Part shown: one piece after another, positions 46,012 to 59,100 of the stretch
How the letters are laid out: every line of letters begins with the position of its first letter
Numbering within the stretch: position 1 is the stretch's first letter
From: Trema orientale
Taxonomy: Eukaryota; Streptophyta; Magnoliopsida; Rosales; Cannabaceae
Direction of reading: 5' to 3'
DNA length: 64,000 nt
NCBI GenBank assembly: GCA_002914845.1
Contig: JXTC01000042.1
Location: 550,517 to 614,516 of the forward strand
Translations under genes and position numbers: made by a program
Notes under the pieces: generated by a model
What the model was told of the DNA's origin: nothing
Seen by the model: only the letters and a program-made list of their open reading frames with translations
Databases searched by the model: none

Positions 46012-48678
46012 TGATAACTCTATGAAAAATAGAGTTATTTGTATTCTTTTACTTATTAATTTTGTGCATTTTGAGTAATTTTATTTTAGTTTTTAGATAA
46101 TTTATTTTTAATTTAATTTAAGTATTTAGATTTAATTTTATTGAATTTTAGTTTATTTTAAATTTAGTTTTACATTAGTAATTTATTTTCGAATTTTAAT
46201 GTTTAGATTACTTAATTTGAATTTGAATCTAATCAGGTATTAATTTTATTTGCTTTAGATTTTTAATTTAATTTGTTTTGAATTTGATTTAGATAAATCT
46301 GATTTTTTAGGTAAAATAAAAATAAAAAATCCGAAAAATATGAGCCCAGATTCGCGCATGTTAATAGGAGCAAGGCGCGTTTTCAGCCATCAGATCATCA
46401 TCCTATCTATCAGATGCGTGCGTGCGGACCACGCGGAGGAGCTGGCGAGTGGAAGGCAGGGGAATTGTTGGGGCCCGCGAGTGTCAGCCGTGCAGGAGCT
46501 CTCCTGGTGTTTCTGTTCTTGTACTTCTCAACCTTCGCACAACCAGATCTCTAGCCATTCACAAGCCGCCACTTCATGTCATTGACTTTGACTTTCCAAT
46601 CTGCTAATTAAGCACCTTTTAAGTGCCGTGCTCACCAGTTTCTGCTGTACCAGATTACACCCTAAGGCTCAGAAACGTGAAAGAGGAAGAAAGAAGAAAT
46701 TGTGGGAGATTAGCACATTATATGACCAATCAGATTACACTTTTAGAAACGTGAAAACTTGTACAACACTCCAAACTCAGCTATAAATAGCTAGAACGTG
46801 GTGGACCAAATAGACACAAATTTTGATAGAGAAAATTTTACTTTTTCTAGAGAGAGTGAGTGAGATGAGTTCAAGTTTAGACTAGTTTTTTTTGAGAGGC
46901 TAGAGAGATGATAGTTTTTCTGTTTTCCACTTTTGATTCGTAAGAGTTCTTCAACGTTTATATATTTGGTTTGTTAAATTCTTCAATATTTTTAGTATCT
47001 ATATATTATTTTCTAGTTTTTCATATAAATTCAATCATGCTTTCTTTATGTGGTGATTTAAACTAGATTATAATTATTGTTAGGTCCGTTAATCATGTAT
47101 TACCGAATATAATTAATTTCTAATTAATTACGTGAGGTAGTAATACGGAAATTGTAAAAATATGACACAAAATATTTTTACTTGGTTCAGTTATCTGCCG
47201 ATAACCAATGTCCAAAGGGCTACGCCTAGAGAATAAACACTATTAGCAAAGTTTGAATGAATACAAACACTAATTTAACTTATACAATAAAAGACTCCCT
47301 ATTTTGATTGTCGCAATGCGGATGTATTCCTTCACAATGTATCTAGTGAGTACCACTCGTCTTAAGTTGACTTCGTTCTTCAGAGATCCCTTCAGATACT
47401 TGAAGTCGATCTTCTCCCGAAGACAATCAGCACCTCTCCCGAAGCACTGTCACTCAAACGACTAGGACACCTCCTAAGTCTAAAATATAGCTAAAAGAAA
47501 AACCTTTCTTTTACAACCGAAAAATACAATAGTGGTCTGTCTACCTAAAGCTACTCTTGAGTAGTCTTTAAATAGAGAAGGGAGCAAGTTTTCACGTGTA
47601 TATCTACCAAATAACAATTAAAAGTATTTAATATTAATTAGAAGACTTGCAAGATCATCCAAGTTTGTTACCAAACTTAGAAAAACGGATCTGGAAAATA
47701 ACTGCTGATTCTGTCCACATGTTGCAACATGATTTGTCAACCCAGTCATATTATAACAGAAAAGGAAACTATCAGAATACTTTCTTGAAACAAAATAATC
47801 AGTTACTCAAACATTTTTGACAACTAATTGCACGAATTATAGTAACTTTAAATAATGAGAATCAGCACAAATGAGTTAAGGAAACTTCCATAAAAGATAT
47901 TACACATAAAATATTCATTTAAAGGAATTTTCTTAATGAAAAATAAACATATACTCAAAACATATTATGGTAAGAATGACATATACTCAAGACCAATTTT
48001 GGTAAAAGTCACTTACTCATTCCTTCTCAATTGAATCCGTGTATGCATTAATAAGATCAGATTTTTATGTTTGACAACTATACAAATCGTGACTTAAAGC
48101 ATATAAAAGGAAAATACGGATTATACAAAAAAAAAAAACTAATCAAATCAAATATTTAGTCGCATGTTGTAACATGATCGTGAAATCAGTCATGTTGCAA
48201 CATGAAGGTTGCCAATAGATATTTGCTCTTTCAATTATATTTGTTTTATTAGTTGATCTTTTAGTACAATATTGTTTCTGTGATATGTTGTCAATCTTAG
48301 ATAACTAATAAGATAGATTATTTTGGATTTAATTTGAAGAATTTTTCATATTAAATACTTTAGATTAATATTTATTCTTCAATTCTATATTTCCAATTAT
48401 ATGTTTGGGATGTGAAATATATAATTTAGTAATAAATTGGAATCAAAGTTTGTAAAAGTTAAACGAATAATTAAGTGAATTTTGAATCTTTGATTTTCTC
48501 ATATTGGTATTTTCATTTATTATTTTGTGATTATTTTAATTTATTGCTTAGTTAATTTTTATTTTTAATTTTTCTTTTTATTTTTTTTCGTTACCTTTTT
48601 ATTTTTGATTTACTTCTCTGTGGGATCGACACCTTAATCAATATTGCGATAGCCACTAATACATTTTGAGCATATACA
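46012..48678 (+). repeat. Ty3/gypsy-type solo LTR (interrupted)
   Basis: Begins TGATAACTCTATGAAAAATA and ends GAGCATATACA, flanked by an exact 5-bp duplication CTAAG at 46007-46011 and 48679-48683. It contains TATA box TATAAATA (46782-46789) and, near its 3' end, TCTCTGTGGGATCGACACC, a signature I associate with the U5 of Athila/Tat-like gypsy LTRs. Removing the nested LTR leaves about 1.5 kb. A GC-richer block (46340-46640) lies in U3. There is no internal region, hence solo. Confidence 0.85.
47078..48233 (-). repeat. Copia-type solo LTR nested in the gypsy LTR
   Basis: TGTTAGGTCCGTTAATC to TTGCTCTTTCA on the plus strand (TG...CA), flanked by an exact 5-bp duplication ATTAT at 47073-47077 and 48234-48238. 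On the minus strand the end of the LTR has the CGTAGCCCTTTGGACATTGG and GAACCAAGTAAAAATATT blocks common in copia LTRs, which sets the orientation. ATGTTGCAACATG palindromes occur near 47720 and 48193. Confidence 0.85.
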
Positions 48679-48683
48679 CTAAG

Positions 48684-49574
48684 TTTTTTGGTTATAATTA
48701 GACCTCCCTCAATCATATTATATATAATATCAAGAGGATTATATTTGCACCTAATTGACCTAAAAGTAGATTATATTTGCACCGGCCTAAAAGTAGTGTC
48801 TTTATACCATTTACGGGCTATATTCAAATAATTTTTTATTCGATGCATCACCTTTAAAAAATTACTTTAAAAACCTTCTCTTAACCCACATCCACTATAT
48901 GAATGACAATTTTATCTCTTCCATCCATAAGTTGACAAAATTCCATACAAAATCATCAATCTTCTTCCCTTTCCAACCATCTTCCAAATCTTGGTTTGAT
49001 TTAGAATTTGAATCTAAACTCTGTTCAATAGTGGCCAGTTGTTCTTGGCTAATGATCACTAGATTTTAATTGGCGATAAGTATGAGAATTGATGATCTCT
49101 ACTAGCAGAGCATGTTGACACCCCTGGGGCAGCTACCTCCCTGAATTTTTTTTTTTAATGGCATATATTTTTTTTCTTAAATTTTTCTTTGGCCAATATC
49201 AATTTGTGAAATTCAATTTTTGCTCTCCTAAGTGAGGAAAAGAATTGAGCTAGTTTACTGTGGTGCACCACCCTATTCGATGAAATTAACATTCCCATCC
49301 CTCATATTTAAAGTCCATTTTATAATTTTCTCTTAAACTCAAGTGATCAAGGCTATGAATCCTATCTGCTTTTCTTTTAAAGTAAGCTGCTCATATAAAA
49401 TTAATTAGAAATTATAATATTGGTACTAAATATATACCAAAAACAAGAAAGAAGATCAAACATCATTGTTAGTCTCACACTCTCATCTCTATAGTTTTTT
49501 CTTTCCTAGAGTTTTGTACACTTTTCAAACCATTTTGCATTTTTTTTTTCAAAATTTTTATTATACTTCTATTG
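48684..49574. other. Intergenic sequence, nothing recognised
   Basis: Only short frames. No gene or clear element. Confidence 0.45.
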
Positions 49575-49579
49575 TAATC

Positions 49580-50067
49580 TGTTAGGGAATAACCTCTCTA
49601 ATAGACACACAATAGTGGAAGCAATAAAATAAATACGAAAAATAATGTCAAAATAAATAAACAAGACATACAAAAATTTATCATGGTTTACCAATTTTGC
49701 TACGTCCACGGAGCTGCTGCAAATCTTCACTATTGGGAGAAAAATGAACCTTTACAAGTGTTTACACTCAACACTCTTAACTCACACCCCAGACCCCGAA
49801 TACACCCAAGAAAAATTGTATTTTTCTCTAACTCTCAAGAATAAACTCACTCTAATTTTACTCAAACAAAACTTGGTGTTTCTCACACTCTGGGATGAAG
49901 ACAAATAAGGAATAAGGTCCCTATTTATAGGTTTGAGATAACCAACCCCCACCAGCTCTTCACATGTTTTTTTTCATTATTTTCCTTATATATCACACAT
50001 TTTGTACATGGTTTGTACCGTGTTTTATAACATTTAATGCTCATTACACGGTTGGCACACGTTAACA
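49580..50067 (-). repeat. 3' LTR of copia C
   Basis: Plus-strand ends TGTTAGGGAATAACC and CACACGTTAACA. 488 bp, homologous to 54037-54535. TATA-like CTATTTATAGG (plus strand, about 49921-49931) reads CCTATAAATAG on the element strand. Confidence 0.93.
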
Positions 50068-50138
50068 ATCTCCCACTTGAAAGCTAATTTCAATTATATC
50101 TTCACACTCAATCAATGCAGCAGTTCATCTCTTCATCA

Positions 50139-53100
50139 TTATTCTTGCAAGCCGACTGAAGCTGAACATAGCTTCAGTTTGTCAATGATCACCATCTTCA
50201 TTAACATATCAGCAGGATTCTGACTACCATGAATCTTCTCAAGAGCTATAACTCCATCTTCTAAAGCTGAGCATATGAAATGGTACCGAACCTGTATATG
50301 CTTTGTCTGAGCATGATAAACAGGGTTCTTTACCAGATGAATAGCACTTTGACTGTCACAATGCAAAGTGCTCTTCCCATAATTCTGACTCAGTTCCTCT
50401 AAGAAACTCTACAACCATATCAACTCCTTGCTTGCATTCGTCACAGCAACATACTCTGCTTTAGTAGTAGATAGAGCGACAATCTTTTGTAGCTTTGAGA
50501 CCCAGCTAACCGCTGTACCATCTAATGTGAATACATATCTAGTAGTACTCTTCTTACCATCTACATCACCAGCCATGTCAGTATCCACATAGTCCTGTAA
50601 ACCCAAATTTGATTTTCTGAAGCACAGGACCATGTTACTGGTACCTCTCAAGTACTTGAGAATCCACTTCACCGCTTCCTAGTGCTATTTTCCTGGATTG
50701 CTCATGTATCGGCTCACAACTCCTACTGTATGTGCTATATCTGGTCTTGTACACACCATGGCATACATAAGACTACCATTAGCAGAAGAATAAGGCACCT
50801 TAGCTATGTGAGCTCGCTCCTGCTCTGTTGAGGGTGACTACTCCTTGGTTAGTTTGAAGTGACTAGCCAAATGAGTACTTACAGACTTTGTACCATCTAT
50901 GTTGAATCTGCTGAGCACCCTCTTCACATAATCCTCTTGAGATAGCTTCAAACTCCCATTTACCCTATCTCTAGAAATCCGCATCCCAAGGATTTACTTT
51001 GCAGCTCCTAAATCCTTCCTAGAAAACTCCATTGATAATTCTTTCTTGAGCTTATCAATTTTCTCTATATTAGCTCTAGCAATCAACATATAATCTACAT
51101 ATAAAAGTAGAATAATATAGGAATTGTCAAACCTCTTCATGTAACAGTAGTGATTTGCCTGGCACTGTAAGTAACCATTGTTACTCATAAATGCATCGAA
51201 CTTCTTGTACCACTGTCTTGGAGCCTGTTTCAGGCCATACAGGCTCTTCTGAAGTTTACACACTATTTTCTCTTTCCCTTGTACTTCAAAATCTTGTGGT
51301 TGCTTCATTTAAATTTCTTCCTCCAGGTTACCATAAAGAAATGCCTTCTTGATATCTAATTGCTCTAGATGCAAGTCCTTTTTAGCCACCAACCCAAGTA
51401 CTGTTCTGATAGTAGTCAATTTAACCACTGGAGAGAAAATCTCGGTATAGTCGATGCCTTCCTTCTATTGAAAGCCTTTGACAACAAGCCTTGCCTTGTA
51501 CCGCTTACTACCATCATGTTCTTCTTTTATTCAGTACACCCACTTCTTATGTAACGCCTTCTTTCCTTCTGGTAGTTCTGCCAACTCCCATGTCTGATTG
51601 GATGCCAGTGAATTCATCTCATCTTTCATGGCTAACTCCCACTTGATTGACTCATCATTCTGCACTGTTTCTTCATAGGTCTTTGGCTCGCCTTTATCAG
51701 TCAATAGAATGTAATGCAGTGCCAGGGAATATCTTTGAGGAGGTTTGATTATTCTGGAAAATCTTCTGAGTTCAGCCACTGGGGTTTGTGGGTCTACTGT
51801 TAGTGCTACAGCTTCTTGATCTTTTTGGCTATCTACTAGGATGTCATTTAATTGAATTGTCTCCATCTTCTTGACTTCAGGACATGCTTTATCAGCATCG
51901 GTTCCCAACCTATCCTTATACATCACCTCCTCATTGAATATAACATCTCTGCACCTGATGATCTTCCGATTTTGGTCATCCCAGAAACGATAACCAAACT
52001 CAACATCACCATAACCAATAAAGAAACATTTCTTAGATTTGGGATCAAGTTTACTTCTATTAGCAGGGTCAATATGAATATAAGATAAACAACCAAATAC
52101 TTTCAGGAAAGAAAGGTTTACCTCTTTACTACTCCAGACCTCTTCTGGTATTCTGAAGTCCAATGGTACTGATGGTCCTCTGTTAATAAGATATGCAGCA
52201 GTATTAATTGCATCGGTCCAAAATGTCTTTGGCAACCCTGCGTGCAACCTCATGCTCCTTACACGTTCATTTAGAGTACTATTCGTTCTTTCAGCAATAC
52301 CATTCTGTTGAGGTTTTTCTAGAATAGTTTTCTCGAACTAGATCCCATTAATGGCATAATATTTCTTGAAATTATTTTCATCATATTCTCCCCTATTATC
52401 AGACCGCAAGCATTTCACTTTTAGATTAGTCTCATTTTCAACCATGGCTTTCCATTTCTTAAAGGTATCGTAAACATCAAATTTATTTTTCATAAAATAA
52501 ACCCATACCTTTCTGCTCGAATCGTCAATAAATGTCACATAGTATCTAGAGTCTCCAAGGGATGTCACAGGAGATGGCCCCCACACGTCTGTATGAACCA
52601 GCTCTAACTTTGCTGCTTTCGGTTCTCTTCCGCCTTTCGAAAAGCTCACCTTTTTCTATTTCCCAAGGATACAACTTTTGCACAGGCTATGCTCAACAGA
52701 CTTCAGCTCTGGTAGTACCTTCATTCCCTTCTCGCTCATATGTCCAAGTCTATAGTGCCATAGACTTGAATTAACTTCAGCATCAACGGTCGCCAAAGTA
52801 TCTCTGCAACTGGAAGTTATGTAGAGAGTTCTAGTTTTGTTTCCTTAAGCAACAACCATGGCCCCTTTGCTAACCTTCCACGAGCTACCAGTAAAGGTCA
52901 CATTATGTCCTTTCTCGTTAAGCTGTCCCACTGATATAAGGTTCTGCATCAATCTAGGTACATGCCTTATTTTCTAGATTTTCCACACCGATCTGTTTGA
53001 CATCTTCAGGCGGATATCACATGTACCAACAATGTCTAAAGGTTCTCCATCGGCTAGATAAACCTTTCCATAATTACCAACGATATAATTCTCCAATATA

Positions 53101-54008
53101 TCACGGTGTGCAGTGGTATGAAATGAAGTTCCAGAGTCTAAGACCCAAGAGTCAATTAGATTATCTACAGAAAATAGTAAAGCGTCTTGTACCTCGTCAG
53201 TCACAACATTCACATCATTTCTGATGTCGTCTTTCCTTGGTGCTCTGTAATTCTTTTTTATGTGGCCAATCTTGCCACAATTCCAGCTTTCTGGTCTTCT
53301 TCCGGATCTGGACTTGTCTCTACCATTCCTTGACTTGGACCTGCCATGATTCTGGTTAGACTTCTTCTCGCTGCTCATGCCCCTGTTCTCGAGATTTAGA
53401 GCAGAACTCGATGTTGCACCTTCACCCGAATCAATTCTGCGAACTTCTTCTGCCAAAATTTGGTCTCTAACATCATTGAATTGCAGCTTTCTTTTGCCTA
53501 CAAAATTGCTAACTGCAGCCCTCATTGGTTTCCAGCTGTTTGGTAGAGATGCTAGAAGAATTAGAGCACGAACTTCATCGTCAAAATTAATTTCGAAGGA
53601 CGTCAACTGAAAAACGATCGTGTTGAATTCATTGATATATGTTACAACTGAAGCACCTTCTCCCATTTTTAAATAAAACGACTTCTTCATCAAATGTACG
53701 TTGTTATTTGCTGACGGCTTCTCATACATATCTGATAGGATGCTCATCATCTCTACTGTGGTTTTCTCCTCTGCCACATTATGAGCAACGTTCTTCGTTA
53801 GTGTCAATCGGATTACGCCTAACACCTGTCGATTAAGGAGTTCCCAGTCGTCATTCTCCATCTTCTCGGGTTTCTTCCCTGATAGAGGCTGATATAATTT
53901 TTTACTATGCAGATAATCATTGATCTACAATCTCCAGTACAAGAAGTCTGTACCGTCGAACTTGTCAATTTTGGGTCCTGATCCTTCACTTCTGGCCATT
54001 GCTTCCAT
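50139..54008 (-). pseudogene. copia C gag-pol, one continuous frame with 13 stop codons
   Basis: From ATG 54008 the same frame runs 1289 codons to TAA 50139-50141 with no frameshift that I can find. Order: gag (GPKIDKFDGTDFLYWR), a zinc knuckle that has lost its first and last cysteines (SWNCGKIGHIKKNY), protease with an intact DSG (SWVLDSGTSFH), integrase HHCC (HYRLGHMS, CKSCILGK) and core (HTDVWGP, FIDDSSRKVW, RSDNRGEY, QQNGIAERTN), RT with SLYGLKQAPRQWYKKFD and YVDY in place of catalytic YVDD, and RNase H (STTKAEYVAV, CDSQSAIHL). Internal stops begin at 53925, 52974, 52845, 52656, 52338, 51531, 51465, 51309, 50994, 50838, 50685, 50679 and 50409: nine TAG, three TAA, one TGA. Confidence 0.93.
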
Positions 54009-54022
54009 TAAATCGAACCTTA

Positions 54023-54034
54023 CCTCAGGTACCA
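54023..54034 (-). other. Primer-binding site of copia C (tRNA-Met type, degenerate)
   Basis: The minus strand reads TGGTACCTGAGG two bases after the LTR, a diverged form of TGGTATCAGAGC. Confidence 0.7.
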
Positions 54035-54036
54035 GT

Positions 54037-54535
54037 TGTTGGGGAATAACCTCCCTAATAAATACATAATAGTGGAAGCGATAAAATAAATACGAAAAAT
54101 AATGCCGAAATAAATAAACAAGACACACAAAAATTTATTGTGGTTCACCAATTTAGCTACATCCACGGAGTTGCTGCAGATCTTCACTATTGGGAGAAAA
54201 ATGAACCTTTACAAGTGTTTACACTCAATATTCTCAACTCATACCCCAGACCCTGAATACACCTAAGAAAAATTGTATTTTTCTCTAACTCTCAAGAGTA
54301 AACTCACTCTAATTTTACTCACACAAAACTTGGTGTTTCTCACACTCTGGGATAAAGACAAATGAGGAATAGGGTCCCTATTTATAGGTTTGAGATAACT
54401 AACCCCCACCAGATGTTCACACATTTTTCTTCATTATTTTCCTTATATCTCACACATTTTGTACACGGTTTGTACCGTGTTTTGTGGGCTGGCAAGAGTA
54501 TTTAATGCTCATTACACGGTTGGCACATGTTAGCA
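54037..54535 (-). repeat. 5' LTR of copia C
   Basis: Plus-strand ends TGTTGGGGAATAACC and GCACATGTTAGCA. 499 bp. It has an 11-12-bp block (GGGCTGGCAAGAG region) not present in the 3' LTR. Confidence 0.93.
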
Positions 54536-54540
54536 TATTC

Positions 54541-55245
54541 TTCCCTTTAACTTGATTCTTCAATTGATAAATGAAAGTTTTCAAATTCTAATCATATATT
54601 TTTTAAACAAATATTTGTTAATTTCTATCGTCCTTTTATGTTCCTTAAAATTTTCTTTATTGCTATTACTTTTTAGGTAATAAAATTAAAAATTAACTGT
54701 AGCTGTGTAGTTCAAAGTACATATTTGCCTATATGATAATGTAATAATGTGCTAATTTCCAAACTTTCTTTTAGGCAGTGAGTTTTCCTTTTGCCCCTCT
54801 TGATTAAATTCTTAGCTCCACCATTGATGATCTCACCCTTATGAAGTTGAATCATAGTGAAATCATTGGAGGCAAGCACCATGCTGTAATGCTTTGACTA
54901 GATCTATTGGATTTGTTCAAATTTGGTTTCTCAACCCCTTTAAAATGTTTTGACCTTCTAGAGTTGGTTTTTCAACCCTTGGCAAAATCCTCGGCCATAA
55001 CTGAACATGTTTAAACATGATTAAATACTTTAGATGACTCTTTTTGCACATTTGGATGGGCTTTAGATGGCCACTTTTGTAGATTTTGTGGTTTCTTTGT
55101 TTTTTTTTTTTTTTTTCCTTTTTATGAAGAAGCCTTGAATATGGAAATTAAAATTCTATTTAAAAAGTCCTTTTTTTGTAAATTTATTTATGACGAGATC
55201 ATATTTTAGCTTAGTTCACTAAATTGGAATAAAAATGATAGATAT
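54541..55245. other. Intergenic sequence, nothing recognised
   Basis: AT-rich. No gene, and a T run at about 55100-55119. Confidence 0.45.
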
Positions 55246-55735
55246 TTTGAGTATAGGGATGACAATTTACCCGCCTACCAAGTTACTCACATGTATCCAC
55301 CCATTTGGATGAATGTATATAACTTATAAGATTTAAAACTCAATTCTGGTACAAGGTGAGTGTGGGTACCTTTATATTCAACTTATTCACCTCACTCGAT
55401 TACTAATAAGAGCATTATTAATTTTGACCTATTTTTAAAGCCATGTGGTCAAATATGAGACATAAATATAAAATAGTTACAAAACTAGATATTTTCTAAT
55501 GACAAATTCATAATTCCAAACTTACCCATGCATCTCCATTTTCGGTAAAAAAAAAAAATTAATCTACTTGAAAATTTTCAAAAAAGATAGTGTACCAAAA
55601 AAATAAAAATAAATAAATAAAATCTCAAGCCTATTTTGACCATGGTCGAAAAGCCAGATCTAGCTTAAGCTCTAGGGGCCAAGCTTCAGAGAGCTTAGAG
55701 GTGACATTCTCGCATGGCTTTCCATTGAGGACGAG

Positions 55736-55942
55736 ATGGTGAGTAATCAGTTAATGAAGCTTCTGGACGCGGTGACACCGTACCTTATCACAAATCTTCC
55801 GAAGGATGTCATCATCATACATGACCGTCAAAGGGCTTTATTCTCTTACTCAGACTTGTGGATCGTGGCCAGAGTCAACACTAGCAAAGCCACTATCGGG
55901 TGTGGGTTTGGGTTCAGGGTCTTAAGAATTGAGGAATGGTAA
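55736..55942 (+). CDS. Unrecognised 68-aa open frame beside copia D insertion
   Basis: ATG start, ends at TAA just before the copia D LTR, in a locally GC-richer stretch (55640-55940) of the hAT-type element. It contains LPKDVIIIHDRQRALFS, which faintly recalls the DRQ motif of MULE transposases, but the rest does not follow that fold and I would not assign a function. It may be captured gene sequence or chance. Confidence 0.15.
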   Translation: MVSNQLMKLLDAVTPYLITNLPKDVIIIHDRQRALFSYSDLWIVARVNTSKATIGCGFGFRVLRIEEW

Positions 55943-55944
55943 TA

Positions 55945-56130
55945 TTTTTATTCATTCGTTTAAGCTGGATGTGTATAACATATATATAGAGTGTTCGTGA
56001 CATAATACCCTCAAAACATATCCCTAGATTCTAGCAGGAATAATTTCCCTAATACCAGTCATAATTTCATAAGAGTGGTACAATCTCCTAAAACAAGGAA
56101 AAGAGGGTAACAATTCATTTTACTTCAACA
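55945..56130 (-). repeat. 3' LTR of copia D
   Basis: On the minus strand begins TGTTGAAGTAAAATGAATTG after a GAGTGAGAG purine tract and ends GAATGAATAAAAA. 186 bp. Confidence 0.88.
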
Positions 56131-56156
56131 CTCTCACTCAAGTTAGCATAGATATT

Positions 56157-59100
56157 TCACATGCCCAACTCGTCTAAAAATTTTGAGAACATGTTCCTTG
56201 AGACTGCTTTGGTAAGGATATCGGCTTGTTGGTCCTCTAATCGTATCCTAGGTAACTCTACAATTTTTCCGTCAAACTTCTCTTTTATAAAAAATCTGTC
56301 CAACTTGACATGCTTGGTATGATCATGTTGTACTAGACTATGGGCAATATCACATGCTGTTTTATTATCACAAAATAGTTAGATAGGTTACTCTGACGGA
56401 TAACCTAAATCTTGTAAGAGAAGTCTTAGCCATAATGCCTCTCAAAGTCCGAGTGCCATATCTTTGAATTCTGCTTCTGTACTTGAGCGAGCTACAACAT
56501 TTTGTTTCTTGCTCTTCCACGTCATAAGATTGCCTCTAAAATAACCAGAAGTTGATCGCATGTCATCTAGAGAACCAGCCCAGTTGGTATCAATATATAC
56601 CTTTATGCTTTGATAATCTAGGGTTTTTGTGAACAATATCCTTTTTCCCAGAGTAGACTTCAGATATCTCAAAATACGTGACTGCATTTATGTGTAGTTC
56701 TCCAAGATTATGCATAACTTAGCTAACAATACTCAAAGCATAAGCTAAATCTGGTCTTGTATGCAATAAGTACATTAATCTTCCTACAAGTCTTTGATAT
56801 CTTCCTTTATCAGCTAGTACCTGGTTGGACTCAACACAAAATTTTAAACCTTTTTCTACTAGTGTATCAACTGGTAAACATGCTGATATACCAGTCTCTT
56901 ATAATAGATCAAGGGCATTTTTTCTTTGGGATATAAATATTCTTTTATTAGATCGAGATATTCAATTCTAAGAAAGTATTTTAGAATGCCTAGATCTGTC
57001 ATTTCAAATTCTTTGGACAAATATTTCTGTAAAGCTTTCCTTTCTTCATGATTATTTCCTGTAAACACTATGTCATCTACGTATATAATAAGTGCATTGA
57101 TTTTATCACATCATCTTTTGAGATAGAGGGTATGATCTGAATTACTCTGATACTAGCTGAAGGCTATCATAGACTTCATGAACCTTCCAAACTATGCTCT
57201 TAGAGATTGCTTCAAACTGTACAATGATTTCTTTAACTTGCATACCTCTCAGCTGTGTTTGTCAGGTATTATGCATCCTGGTGGGAGATCCATGTATATT
57301 TCTTCAGATAATTCACCATGTAGAAAAATATTCTTCACATCGAATTGTTGTAATAGCCAATCTAAGTTTGTAGCTAAAGACAACAAGACTTAAATTATGT
57401 TGATTTTAGCTACAGGTGCAAATTTCTTTGTGTAATCAATACCCCCATAGGTTTGAGTGTATCTTTTTGCCACTAGTCTTACTTTCAACCGATTGTCTTG
57501 TCAGCCTTATACTTCACAGTGTAAATCCATCGATATCCAACTGGTTTCTTTCCTAGTGGAGGATCAAGGAGTTCCCATGTTTCATTTTTTTTGAAAAGAT
57601 TTTATTTTCTCATTCATAGCTACTTTCCACCTAGGGTTAGTCAAGGCTTCCTGCACACTTTTAGGAATATATATAACAGACAATTGATTCACAAATGACA
57701 TGTTTAATTTTGACAAATGATGGTTAGATACATAATTGCTAATGGGAGATCTTACTTTGCTAGATAATTCAGGCTCATATGTGGGTTTATATATACCTCT
57801 AGTGTGACGATATGGCAGTTATTTTCTAGAGGGGTCAGGAACATCCTCAGCAAGCAATTGGTTTAGTATATTACTGAGATGTTCGAACTCAGGTAGAGTT
57901 GGAGTTGTCTCTTCTGTCAATTGGTGTTTATTACCATTATTGTCCAAAAAAGTACCATTGGAATCTAATTCACCAGCTTCTTGAGCAGCTTGTGAGTTAT
58001 TATTATCAAAATCTAAGTTTATATCACTTATATCCAATGTGCTCATATTTTGCTCACTATACTCAGGGAAATCATCATAATTTAGGGTATAAATTTCATA
58101 ATGGTAATTCTTCCCCTGAAATCCAAACTCAAAGGTAAAATACATAGTATCTTCATAGAAGACAATATCCAAAGTGTCAAACATTCGTCGCGTCGGAGGG
58201 TAGTAGCACCTGTACCCTTTTTAATGAGTAGCATATCCTAAAAAGACACATCGCAGTGCTCGAGGAGATAACTTATCTCGTTGATGTCTATGGAGATGTA
58301 CAAATGCTATACACCCAAATACATATAGTGGCAAGTTTGGGACAGTTGGGGCTACTACTGCATCAGTAAGTGCTTGAAATGGTATCTAAAACTTGATAGT
58401 GCTTGAGGGCATCTAATTGATCAAATATGTTGCAGAGGCAAGCGCTTCTCCCTAATATGATAGCGGCATATGAGCTTGAATTAGCAAGGCACGAATAACT
58501 TCCAACAAGTGTCAATTTTTCAGTTCAGCTACTCCATTCTACTGTGGTGAATTGGAACAAGTAGTTTGATGTACAATACTGTGTGCTTCCAAATATTGTT
58601 GTAGGTTCTAACTTTGGTATTCGCTGCCATTATCACTTCGGAGAACTTGAATATAATTGTTGTATTGAGTACGTACCATGTTGTGGAATTTCTGAAATAA
58701 TGTGTTTACCTCACTTTTGGATTTCATCAAATATACTCATGTTATCCTGGTACAGTCATCAATAAACGTTACGAACCAACATGATCCACTCAATATAGTG
58801 ACTTTAGATTGACCCCAAACATCAGTATATAAAAACATAAAGGGTATTGGACTTAGATTCAAGATCAATGGGAATAAAATACGATGACTTTTGGCTAATT
58901 CACAAACATCACATCGAAAACTAGAAGGATCCAATTTGGCAAATAAGCTAGGAAATAACCTTTTTAAGTACTTGAAAGAAGTATATCCTAGTCATCGATG
59001 ATATAACCAAATTTTAGATCTCTTTTTTTCCACCTCAGTACTATTCACTATCAAAGCTTAATGCAGTTTGTTCAAAGTTTCTGGAGCTAAGTCTAAACAA

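Larger units (their letters stand above)
49580..54535 (-). mobile_element. Ty1/copia element C, full length, inactivated by point mutations
   Basis: A 4956-bp minus-strand element: 5' LTR (54535-54037), primer site, one gag-pol frame (54008-50139), polypurine tract CAAGTGGGAGAT (50079-50068), and 3' LTR (50067-49580). The flanks TAATC (49575-49579) and TATTC (54536-54540) match at 4 of 5. Motifs resemble TNT1/Tork-type copia. The LTRs differ at very roughly one base in ten over the part I compared, mostly transitions. Confidence 0.93.

Noticed and set aside
49110..54830. Older element split by copia C (GGGGCAGCTACCTCCC near 49128 and GCCCCTCTTG near 54795)
   Set aside because: Only short vague similarity; no inverted ends or target duplication could be matched.
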